Positions 5,797 to 12,003 of a DNA stretch of 12,003 nt are shown piece by piece; within the stretch, counting starts at the first letter, position 1, and the number at the start of each line of letters is the position of its first letter. Made by a program: the position numbers and the translations under genes. The DNA comes from Gammaproteobacteria bacterium (GTDB lineage Bacteria; Pseudomonadota; Gammaproteobacteria; Steroidobacterales; Steroidobacteraceae). The stretch lies in assembly GCA_019242385.1 (NCBI GenBank), contig JAFAVO010000346.1, positions 1 to 12,003 of the forward strand, read 5' to 3'. The notes under the pieces are model-generated. The model was not told where the DNA came from. It ran no database searches and saw only the letters and a program-made list of their open reading frames with translations.

Positions 5797-7866
5797 GTGC
5801 TACGCAATTCACTATCCGTCCTTACGCTCTCCCTGACCATATGCGTCGCACAGTCGGCCGCGGCCGCCGAGGGCATGTGGACCTTCGATAACTTCCCCGC
5901 GAGCAGGGTGCAGGCGCGCTACGGCTTCGCACCGGACCAGGCCTGGCTCGATAACGTGCGCAATTCGGCGGTGCGGCTCACCAGCGGATGCTCGGCTTCG
6001 GTGGTGACCAAGGATGGCCTCGTGCTCACCAACCACCACTGCGTGGTCGCGTGCGAGCAGACCATGTCGACCGCGGAGCAGGATTACGTGGCGCACGGCT
6101 TTCTCACCCATGCACGCACCGAGGAGCGTCGCTGCCCGGGCATGCAGGCCGAGATCCTCCGGGAGATCACCGATGTGACGCAGCAGGTCCAGGCAGCCAT
6201 CGCTGCGGGAGATCCGAAGGATGCGATCCGCTCGCGCGATGCGGCCACGGCGAAGATCACCGATGAGGCCTGTCATGGCGATCAGACCAGCCGCTGCCAG
6301 GTGGTCTCGCTCTATCAGGGCGGGCAATACAAACTCTACAAGTACCGTAAGTACAGCGATGTGCGACTGGTGTTCGCGCCCGAGTTCGCGATCTCCTTCT
6401 TCGGCGGGGATCCCGATAATTTCAACTTTCCGCGTTATTGCCTGGACAGCGCCTTCGTGCGGCTGTACGAGAACGGCCAACCGGTGCAGACCAGCACGCA
6501 CCTCAAGTGGCGCCGGAGCGCGCCGGCGGACGGAGAGCTCGTGTTCGTTGCCGGCAATCCCGGCTCCACCAGCCGGCTCGATACACGCTCACAGCTCGAG
6601 ATGCAGCGCGACTGGGTGATTCCCATCCGCCAGCTGGTGCGCTCGGAGCTGCGCGGCCGTCTCATCGAGTACTCGCAGCTCGGACCGGAACAGCGCCGCA
6701 CCGCCGCTGACACGCTGTTCTCCATCGAGAATTCCTTCAAGGCCTTTTACGGCCAGCAGCGGGCGCTGCTCGACCCGACGTTCTTCGCGCGGCTCATGGC
6801 GGATCGGGAGCAGCTGCGCAGCCGCATAACCGGCGATCCCAAACTCGCCGCGGAGATCGGCGAGCCGTGGAAGCAGATTGACGCGGCGGTGGCGAGCTAC
6901 CAGCAGATCTTCCTCGCGCACGATTTCCTTGAGACGCGTGCCGGCTCGATCTCGCAGCTCTTCCAGTACGCGCGCATCCTGGTGCGTGGGGCCGCCGAGC
7001 GCGCCAAGCCGAGCGCCGAGCGGCTGCGCGGCTACGCCGACAGTGACCTGCCGCTGCTCGAGAAGGAGCTGCTCGATCCTCAGCCCGTGTACCCCGACCT
7101 CGAGCGCATGGCGCTGATGCTGTGGCTGTCAAAGACGCGCGAATACCTGACGGTCAACAACCCGCTGGTGCGGCACCTCCTCGGCAGCGAGTCCCCGGAA
7201 GCGCTCGCCGCGCGGCTCGTTGCGGGCACGCAGCTGAGTGACGCCAAGGTGCGCGAAGCGCTGTGGCGCGGCGGTGCCGCGGCGGTCGCCGCCTCGCAGG
7301 ATCCGCTGATCCGCTTCGTGGTGGCCAGCGATGCGGATGCCCGTGCGGTGCGCACGCGCTACGAGCAGGAGGTGGAAGGTCCGATCACCCGTGGGCAGGA
7401 GAAGCTGGCACGCGGCAGATTCAAGGTCTACGGAGATTCGGTCTATCCGGATGCGACCTTCACGCTGCGCCTCTCGTACGGCAGCGTCGAGGGCTGGACC
7501 TACCAGGGCGAGACGGTCGCGCCCTTCACCAACATCGGCGGTCTGTACGCGCGCGCCACCGGCAGCGAGCCGTTCCGTCTGCCGCAGCGCTGGATCGACG
7601 CCAAGGATCGCCTCGATCCGAAGACACCGCTCAATGTTTCGACCAACAACGACATCATCGGCGGTAACTCTGGCTCGCCGCTCATCGACCGTGAGGGACG
7701 CGTGGTCGGCGCCATCTTCGATGGCAACATCCATTCCCTCGGTGGCGACTTCGGCTTCGACCCGCGCCTCAATCGTGCCGTCGCGGTGCTGACCGTCGCC
7801 ATTGCTCCGGCGTTGCGCAACGTCTACGGACTGGCGGCGCTCGCCGATGAGCTCGAGAGCAACTGA
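5797..7866 (+). CDS. Secreted S46-family dipeptidyl-peptidase (DPP7/DPP11 type)
   Basis: This 689-residue serine peptidase releases dipeptides from the N termini of peptides. The start is GTG 5797, 8 nt after GAGGAG (5783-5788), directly before a signal peptide (residues 1 to about 24, ending AAAA-EG), which indicates export to the periplasm or cell surface. Family features in order: mature N terminus MWTFDNFP; SGCSASVV then TNHHC with catalytic His81; SFFGGDPDNFNFPR (about 200-213) with the catalytic Asp; and GGNSGSP with catalytic Ser625. The helical insertion typical of S46 lies between them. Eighteen residues after the serine, in FDGN, is Gly643, the S1-pocket position that is Gly in DPP7 (hydrophobic P1) and Arg in DPP11 (Asp/Glu P1), so DPP7-like specificity is inferred. 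The length fits the family (about 700). It is probably the first gene of a group with two small envelope proteins. Confidence 0.93.
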   Translation: MLRNSLSVLTLSLTICVAQSAAAAEGMWTFDNFPASRVQARYGFAPDQAWLDNVRNSAVRLTSGCSASVVTKDGLVLTNHHCVVACEQTMSTAEQDYVAHGFLTHARTEERRCPGMQAEILREITDVTQQVQAAIAAGDPKDAIRSRDAATAKITDEACHGDQTSRCQVVSLYQGGQYKLYKYRKYSDVRLVFAPEFAISFFGGDPDNFNFPRYCLDSAFVRLYENGQPVQTSTHLKWRRSAPADGELVFVAGNPGSTSRLDTRSQLEMQRDWVIPIRQLVRSELRGRLIEYSQLGPEQRRTAADTLFSIENSFKAFYGQQRALLDPTFFARLMADREQLRSRITGDPKLAAEIGEPWKQIDAAVASYQQIFLAHDFLETRAGSISQLFQYARILVRGAAERAKPSAERLRGYADSDLPLLEKELLDPQPVYPDLERMALMLWLSKTREYLTVNNPLVRHLLGSESPEALAARLVAGTQLSDAKVREALWRGGAAAVAASQDPLIRFVVASDADARAVRTRYEQEVEGPITRGQEKLARGRFKVYGDSVYPDATFTLRLSYGSVEGWTYQGETVAPFTNIGGLYARATGSEPFRLPQRWIDAKDRLDPKTPLNVSTNNDIIGGNSGSPLIDREGRVVGAIFDGNIHSLGGDFGFDPRLNRAVAVLTVAIAPALRNVYGLAALADELESN

Positions 7867-7916
7867 GTGCCGGGGCGGCGTATGCTCGCGGCGCAAGATC
7901 GAGGGAGGTCACCGGG

Positions 7917-8207
7917 ATGAGAATGCGGATCCTGGTAAGCGGACTGCTGCTGGGCGGCTGCGCCCACACCAGCCATGTGCAGGACCTCGGCAATGGCATG
8001 CACGCGGTGACTGCGAGTGCCAACTGGGGTGGTTACACCGGCAGCCGCGAAGAGACCATCGCACTCGCGAACGAGTTCTGTGGAAAGTCCCGGCAGATCG
8101 CGGCGATCGAAAGCTTCGAGGACAAGCCCGGTGTGACCTCAAAGGGTGAGCAGACCAGCACTCTCAATTTCAGCTGCACTGCCCGGCCGGTCCTGCACAT
8201 GAGGTAA
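7917..8207 (+). CDS. Small lipoprotein of unknown function
   Basis: This 96-residue protein starts at ATG 7917, 8 nt after a strong AGGGAGG (7902-7908); the in-frame ATG at 7923 is an alternative. A short signal ends in the lipobox LGGC with C15, so the mature protein should be lipidated; the residue after it is Ala, which does not indicate inner-membrane retention. The mature part has the pattern GMHAVTASANWGGYTG, an Ala-rich helix ending in EFC (C55), and a C-terminal strand LNFSC (C87). These two cysteines could pair. Similar tiny lipoproteins are widespread in proteobacteria, but I know of no function. It lies 50 nt after the S46 gene and 15 nt before the next, suggesting cotranscription. 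Confidence 0.8.
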   Translation: MRMRILVSGLLLGGCAHTSHVQDLGNGMHAVTASANWGGYTGSREETIALANEFCGKSRQIAAIESFEDKPGVTSKGEQTSTLNFSCTARPVLHMR

Positions 8208-8222
8208 GCACCGGGACCCGCC

Positions 8223-8825
8223 ATGGCATGGCGACCCATCCTTCTCACCGCCCTGGTAGCGGCGGGCTTGTGGCAGGGCTACACGAACTGGCAACTGCGG
8301 CCGGTCCATCCGGTCGATGGACCGATGGCCCCGGATGAGCCGGAACAGCACGATGTCGAGGCGGCACCGGTCACCGTGCTCGGGCGCTGGCGGCTCACTC
8401 CGCAGGCCCGGTACGAGATTACCGCGCGCATTCTCAGTCGCGAGGACTACCACATCGATCCGCTCTCGGATCTGATACCCGAGGATCTCGCCCTCGGGTG
8501 GGGACCGATGTCGGACAATCGGGTCCTGCAGGGTCTGGAGATCACCCAAGGGGCGAGATTCTATTCCTGGCGGCCAAGGCACTCGCTGCCGATCCCACGT
8601 GAGGCGATCATCGAGCACAGCGCAAATACGCACGTGATACCGGCCTCTGCAGCGGTGGCCGGCCAACTGCGGCGCCTGCGCGTCGGTCAGGTGGTCCATC
8701 TCAGCGGATATCTGGTCAACGGGGTGCGTGATGATGGTGCCTACATCCACACCTCGCTGACCCGCAGCGACTCGGGCCCGGGCTCCTGCGAGGTCATGCT
8801 GGTGGAGCAGGTGGAAAACCGGTGA
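8223..8825 (+). CDS. Membrane-anchored conserved protein of unknown function
   Basis: This 200-residue protein has an N-terminal hydrophobic helix (about 5-20) that is probably an uncleaved anchor, then a soluble domain (about 50-200). Distinctive blocks are ALGWGPMSD (90-98), ARFYSWR (111-117), IPREAIIEHSANTHVIPA (124-141) and a C-terminal beta-rich part, GQVVHLSGYLV (155-165), SLTRSD (178-183) and CEVMLVEQV (189-197). I recall these blocks from a family of uncharacterised proteobacterial proteins, but could not compare them here. The last part could be an OB-like barrel (inference). The ribosome-binding site is weak: GAGG lies at the end of the preceding lipoprotein gene, 17 nt before the ATG, so coupling with that gene is likely. 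Confidence 0.82.
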   Translation: MAWRPILLTALVAAGLWQGYTNWQLRPVHPVDGPMAPDEPEQHDVEAAPVTVLGRWRLTPQARYEITARILSREDYHIDPLSDLIPEDLALGWGPMSDNRVLQGLEITQGARFYSWRPRHSLPIPREAIIEHSANTHVIPASAAVAGQLRRLRVGQVVHLSGYLVNGVRDDGAYIHTSLTRSDSGPGSCEVMLVEQVENR

Positions 8826-8960
8826 CAGGCGACCCGGCTTCTGCATATCGAGTTGGCACGACGGAGCTGCGGTCTGCAGTTGCGGCGTGCTGCACGACGG
8901 CTTGCAGCCGGCACGATACTCAAGCTAGTGTCCGTTCGATTCAGCGAGCCGGAGAGACAC

Positions 8961-9575
8961 TTGAAGCGAATCCTGCGCACCGTCATTTGCGCCGTGCTGG
9001 TCGGCCTGAGCGCCTGCAGCAGCACCACTTTCGAATCGACCTGGAAGTCGCCGGACGCCCAACCGGTCAATCCGCAGAACAAGAGCGTTGCCGCGCTCGT
9101 GATCTCGAGCGACAAGAAGCGGCGGCGCGATGCGGAGATCTATCTGGCGCACGAGCTGACCGTGCGCGGCGCACGCGGTGTCGCGGCCTACACGCTGATC
9201 GGCATCGATCTGCCCAATGTGGACGTCGCCCGTGAGCGTTTCAAGGAGGCAGGTGTCGATGGAGTCGTGATCATGCGCCTGGTGGCCCACGACTCGCAGA
9301 CCATCGTTGATCCGGGTGGCTTTTCCGGGAGCGCCTACACCACCTTCGGATCGTATTACCAGTCCTACGGGATGTCGCTCACCTACTCGACCGGCTCGGT
9401 CCAGACTGATGAGTGGCTGACGATCGAAACACTGATCTACTCGCTCAACCAGGACAAGCTCCTGTGGGCCGGTACCAGCCGGACGACCAATCCCGAAGGA
9501 CTGCAAGGGCTGATCACCGAGGTCGCCAATGCCGTCTCGCGCCAGGTCGCGAAACAGGGAGTGGTAGCGCGTTAG
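8961..9575 (+). CDS. Conserved outer-envelope lipoprotein, TTG start, function unknown
   Basis: The best start is TTG 8961, shortly after GGAGAG (8951-8956). It gives 204 residues beginning with MKRILRTVICAVLVGLSAC, a classical lipoprotein signal with lipobox LSAC and C19. An in-frame GTG (8928) and ATG (8853) upstream would add a non-protein-like Arg-rich stretch. The mature protein starts with SSTTFESTWKSPDA and has an alpha/beta part (SVAALVISSDKKRRRDAEIYLAHELTVRGA) resembling nucleoside- or component-binding lipoproteins such as the DUF4136 kind, then AGVDGVVIMRLV, a Gly/Ser/Tyr-rich loop (about 115-135) and a C-terminal segment LIYSLNQDKLLWAGTSRTTNP. Homologues with this order are common in proteobacteria as hypothetical proteins. 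The residue after the cysteine is Ser, so outer-membrane sorting is expected. It precedes corA by 38 nt. Confidence 0.85.
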   Translation: MKRILRTVICAVLVGLSACSSTTFESTWKSPDAQPVNPQNKSVAALVISSDKKRRRDAEIYLAHELTVRGARGVAAYTLIGIDLPNVDVARERFKEAGVDGVVIMRLVAHDSQTIVDPGGFSGSAYTTFGSYYQSYGMSLTYSTGSVQTDEWLTIETLIYSLNQDKLLWAGTSRTTNPEGLQGLITEVANAVSRQVAKQGVVAR

Positions 9576-9613
9576 TCGGGCTGCGAGGCCAGCGACCGCC
9601 GTCCTCTCGCTAC

Positions 9614-10582
9614 GTGCTCATCAATTGCATCGTTTACCAGGACGGTAGGAAGGTCGCGGAGATCGCGGCCGAGGAGATTCACGAATACCTGCGCAGGCCC
9701 AAGGCGTTGGTATGGGTAGCGGTGCACGATCCTGCAGCGGGCGAACTCGAGCAGCTGCAAAAGGAGTTCGGACTGCATCCGCTCGCGGTCGAAGACGCCC
9801 AGCGCGGGCATCAACGGCCCAAAATCGAGGAGTATGGAGATGCGCTTTTTGCCGTGCTCCACATCATCGAGCCTGTCGATGGCGACTTTCGCGTCGGCGA
9901 GGTGGCGATATTCGCCGGTCCAAACTACGTGCTTTCGATCCGCAGCCATGCCGAGAAAGGCTTTCAGGAAGTGCGGGCCCGCTGCGAGCGTGAACCGGAG
10001 CTGTTGCGCCAGGGAGCCGGGTATGTACTGTATGCGCTCATGGACGCGGTCGTAGACCGCTACTTTCCCCTGCTCGATCAGCTGGAAGACGAACTGGAAG
10101 CTATCGAGCAGCACATATTTGCCCCGGCGGGCTCGCCGCGGGCGAATATCGAAGCGCTGTACGTCCTGAAGCAACGATTGATGATCATGAAACACGCCGT
10201 GGCTCCGCTCCTGGAAGGTGTCTCAACTCTGACCGGCGGCCGCGTGCCAGCGCTCTGTGAAGGCATGCGCGAGTACTTCCGTGATGTCTCGGATCACCTG
10301 CAGCGGCTCAATCAGACCGCCGATTCCATCCGCGAGACGATCGCGACCGCGATCTCGGTAAACCTCTCGATGATCACGCTGCAGGAGAGCGAGACCATGA
10401 AACGTCTCGCCGCGTACGCCGCCCTGGTCGCCGTGCCGACGATGATCGCGGGTATCTACGGCATGAACTTCCAGCACATGCCGGAGCTCTCGTGGCGCTA
10501 CGGGTACCAGCTGGCTCTGCTGCTCATGGCGGGGCTGGACGGATATCTCTTCTATCGGTTGCGCAAAGCGAAATGGTTGTGA
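9614..10582 (+). CDS. corA: CorA-family magnesium/cobalt transport protein
   Basis: This protein forms pentameric channels that import Mg2+ (also Co2+, Ni2+) across the inner membrane. With GTG 9614 as start it has 322 residues, the usual CorA length, and begins MLINCIVYQDGRK, matching the typical CorA opening; the frame is open further upstream but has no better start. No Shine-Dalgarno sequence is visible, so reinitiation after the lipoprotein gene (38 nt away) is possible. The large N-terminal cytoplasmic funnel (about 1-260) contains HPLAVEDAQRGHQRPKIEEYGD and a long stalk helix. Two C-terminal membrane helices lie at about 265-282 and 297-316, with the signature YGMNF (GMN at 283-285) between them and the MPEL loop after it. 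The basic C terminus, RLRKAKWL, is normal. No M-box or other Mg2+ sensor is visible in the short leader. Confidence 0.95.
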   Translation: MLINCIVYQDGRKVAEIAAEEIHEYLRRPKALVWVAVHDPAAGELEQLQKEFGLHPLAVEDAQRGHQRPKIEEYGDALFAVLHIIEPVDGDFRVGEVAIFAGPNYVLSIRSHAEKGFQEVRARCEREPELLRQGAGYVLYALMDAVVDRYFPLLDQLEDELEAIEQHIFAPAGSPRANIEALYVLKQRLMIMKHAVAPLLEGVSTLTGGRVPALCEGMREYFRDVSDHLQRLNQTADSIRETIATAISVNLSMITLQESETMKRLAAYAALVAVPTMIAGIYGMNFQHMPELSWRYGYQLALLLMAGLDGYLFYRLRKAKWL

Positions 10583-10593
10583 GCCTTACCGGA

Positions 10594-11553
10594 ATGACTC
10601 GCTTCCCGCAAGTCGAGCGACTGCTGATCGTCCTGTTAGCGGCCACGTTGCTTGCACACCGATCGCTTCTGGGCGCCGCTCATTCAGCCGAGTTACCGAG
10701 CGGCCAGGCGCCGGCAACAAGCCCCAGCGACAGCCCCCATGGAATGGATACCGTCACGGTCGAGGCGGCAAGGAAACGTGACCTCCAGCGTGAGATCAGC
10801 CATTTCGTCTCCAGCTTCGACGTCACGTATCTACATGATTCCCTCGAGCGTTGGAATACGCCGGTCTGTCCGCTGGTGGCCGGCATGTCGAGCGAAGCCG
10901 GGGAGTTCATTCTCGCGCGACTCTCAAAGATCGCCAGGGAAGCGCATGCCCCGCTCGGGGACGAGCACTGCCGACCCAATCTGTATATCGTCGTGACGAG
11001 CGATCCGGATCTGCTTGTCGAGAAATGGATCAAGCGCGACCGCGCACTCTTCAGTACCTGCGACGGATTTGGCTATATCAGGGAATTTCTGCACTCGCGG
11101 AGACCCATTCGCGTCCTCTACAACGCGCGATTGCATTCGAGCGATGGTGGCGAAAGAGACGTTGGCGCGCTGGCTGTTGCGGGCTGGAGCCTGTCCATGT
11201 CGCTCAGCTCGTGTACAGGTGCCGGCGTCGCCGGTTCGCGCCTGAGCTACGGAGCCGTCAAGGCACTGTCGTCGGTGGTCATCGTCGTCGACAGCTCCCG
11301 CATCATGCTCCTCAACATGGGGCAGCTGGCCGACTATGTGTCGATGATTGGACTTGCGCAAATTCGTCCGGATGCGAATACGGGCAGCGCCCCCAGCATC
11401 CTGGCACTGTTCCGTGAGTCCGGATCGCCCCCGCAAGAACTGAGTCTCTGGGATCGGTCATTCCTCGAGGGGCTCTACAGCACCGATCAATCGAGTGTTC
11501 TTCAGGAGAGCGCGATCAAAGCGCGCATGGTTGAGCTGATCATTGGACGCTAG
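10594..11553 (+). CDS. Secreted protein of unknown function with conserved cysteines
   Basis: From ATG 10594 the protein has 319 residues. A signal peptide or anchor (about 9-29, cleavage possibly after AHSA at 32) is followed by a Pro/Ser-rich stretch and a domain with the blocks RWNTPVCPLVAG (C92), EHCRPNLYIVVTSDPD (C126), FSTC (C156) and SSCTGAG (C207), then KALSSVVIVVDSSR, GQLADYVSMIGLAQI and APSILALF. The pattern CPLV..C-x-PN-x-x-V-x-x-T recalls an uncharacterised family of exported proteins in other proteobacteria; no enzymatic motif is recognised. The start is uncertain: ATG 10573 and GTG 10579 overlap the end of corA, the latter in a GTGA overlap, and none has a clear ribosome-binding site. 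Cotranscription with corA is likely. Leu and Arg codons such as TTA, TTG and CGA seem more common than in the peptidase genes. Confidence 0.82.
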   Translation: MTRFPQVERLLIVLLAATLLAHRSLLGAAHSAELPSGQAPATSPSDSPHGMDTVTVEAARKRDLQREISHFVSSFDVTYLHDSLERWNTPVCPLVAGMSSEAGEFILARLSKIAREAHAPLGDEHCRPNLYIVVTSDPDLLVEKWIKRDRALFSTCDGFGYIREFLHSRRPIRVLYNARLHSSDGGERDVGALAVAGWSLSMSLSSCTGAGVAGSRLSYGAVKALSSVVIVVDSSRIMLLNMGQLADYVSMIGLAQIRPDANTGSAPSILALFRESGSPPQELSLWDRSFLEGLYSTDQSSVLQESAIKARMVELIIGR

Positions 11554-11563
11554 CAGGGTTCTC

Positions 11564-12003
11564 ATGCCCGTCCTCGCCCCCGCCACCCTGGGCGCCTTGC
11601 TGCTCTCCTCCGCTACGGTAGTCCTTGGCCAGCCCGGCCCGGCGCCGGTGGCAGCGGAGGACCAACGGTTACTGCCGTACACACGGCCGGCTCAGCTGGT
11701 CGATATCGGCGGTCGGCGCATCAACATGCACTGCGCGGGAGCCGGGGGCCCTACCGTCGTTCTGATGGCTGGCATATTCAGCTGGTCAGTCGTCTGGTAC
11801 AAGGCCCAGCCCGTCATCGCCCAGAAGACACGCGTCTGCGCGTTCGACCGAGCCGCCTATGGCTTCAGCGATCCACCGCGCCGCCCTCAGATCATCTCGG
11901 AAGTGGTTGAGGATCTGCACGATGCACTGCACGCCGCGGCCATACCGGGCCCTTACGTGTTGGTGGCGAACTCGTTAGGCGGCCTGGAGGCGCGGATCTA
12001 TGC
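11564..12003 (+). CDS. Alpha/beta-hydrolase fold protein, N-terminal part (runs off the right edge)
   Basis: ATG 11564 follows AGGG (11555-11558), 5 nt away and 10 nt after the preceding stop; 146 complete codons are visible. A hydrophobic N terminus (about 5-22) lacking basic residues may be a weak signal peptide. The fold is recognised from LVDIGGRRINMHCAG (45-59), PTVVLMAG (63-70, the strand before the oxyanion loop), RVCAFDRAAYGFSDPP (90-105) and the nucleophile elbow VANSLGGLEAR (134-144) with Ser137. The usual G-x-S-x-G is A-N-S-L-G here, as in some lipases that have Ala in the first place. The acid and histidine of the triad lie beyond the edge. The substrate is unknown; an esterase, lipase or peptidase is possible. 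Confidence 0.88.
   Translation, partial: MPVLAPATLGALLLSSATVVLGQPGPAPVAAEDQRLLPYTRPAQLVDIGGRRINMHCAGAGGPTVVLMAGIFSWSVVWYKAQPVIAQKTRVCAFDRAAYGFSDPPRRPQIISEVVEDLHDALHAAAIPGPYVLVANSLGGLEARIY

Noticed and set aside
4799..5836. 345-residue plus-strand open frame opposite the two-helix membrane protein
   Set aside because: It is longer than the chosen gene, but its composition (Gly/Arg/Leu/His) is shadow-like and it overlaps the start of the S46 gene, while the minus frame has coherent membrane helices and strong third-position G/C.
7881..7886. TATGCT as a -10 box for the small lipoprotein gene
   Set aside because: No -35-like sequence lies at the right distance, and the 50-nt gap after the S46 gene fits cotranscription.
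7129..7896. 255-residue minus-strand open frame opposite the 3' end of the S46 gene
   Set aside because: The plus strand carries the catalytic GGNSGSP; no protein features are seen in the opposite frame.
8139..8846. 235-residue minus-strand open frame opposite the anchored protein
   Set aside because: The plus frame has a membrane helix and recognisable conserved blocks; the minus frame has neither.
8853..8873. Possible sigma-54 promoter (TTGGCACG)
   Set aside because: The -24-like half is good, but the GC doublet required about 10 bp after the GG is missing, and shifted alternatives have the wrong spacing.
8856..8900. Direct repeat GCACGACGG (8856-8864 and 8892-8900)
   Set aside because: Two 9-bp copies 36 bp apart in GC-rich DNA can arise by chance; no further copies or palindromic structure support a binding array.
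9413..9613. 67-residue N-terminal extension of corA from ATG 9413
   Set aside because: It overlaps the lipoprotein gene out of frame, and CorA proteins typically begin with the LINC-x-x-Y-x-DG segment that follows GTG 9614.

Overview
The window is GC-rich bacterial chromosomal DNA with tightly packed genes and strong G/C preference at third codon positions. Gene content (CHASE4 sensor kinase with a GGDEF regulator, S46 dipeptidyl-peptidase, Tat-exported M24 peptidase, several lipoproteins, CorA) suggests a Gram-negative proteobacterium. A gammaproteobacterium of the Xanthomonadales/Nevskiales/Steroidobacter kind is my best guess; nothing here fixes the genus. About five of twelve genes appear to start with GTG or TTG.

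Layout. (1) 1-2715, minus strand: a two-component operon with a membrane sensor kinase (CHASE4-HAMP-variant H box-HATPase) followed after 7 nt by a REC-GGDEF response regulator that runs off the left edge. (2) 2838-4091, plus: a Tat-signal M24 metallopeptidase, divergent from the kinase. (3) 4274-4774, plus: a small periplasmic helical protein behind a 182-nt hairpin-rich leader. (4) 4796-5536, minus: a two-helix membrane protein of unknown function, convergent with gene 3. (5) 5797-8825, plus: S46 dipeptidyl-peptidase, a small lipoprotein and a membrane-anchored conserved protein, closely spaced. (6) 8961 to the right edge, plus: a lipoprotein, a CorA metal transporter, a secreted cysteine-containing protein of unknown function and the start of an alpha/beta hydrolase, with gaps of about 40 nt or less.

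How it may work together. Two exported peptidases (M24 and S46) point to breakdown of peptides in the periplasm. Both divergent intergenic regions carry a palindrome matching the CRP/Vfr/Clp consensus (TGTGA-N6-TCACA) at 9 of 10 positions, so a CRP-family regulator may link the peptidases, the c-di-GMP signalling pair and the unknown membrane protein. This link is inference.

I saw no tRNA, rRNA, CRISPR array, insertion sequence, integrase or phage gene. The region looks like ordinary core or near-core chromosome with several uncharacterised conserved envelope proteins. The most noteworthy items are the paired CRP-like sites, the unusual kinase/regulator pair, and the unknown secreted families.
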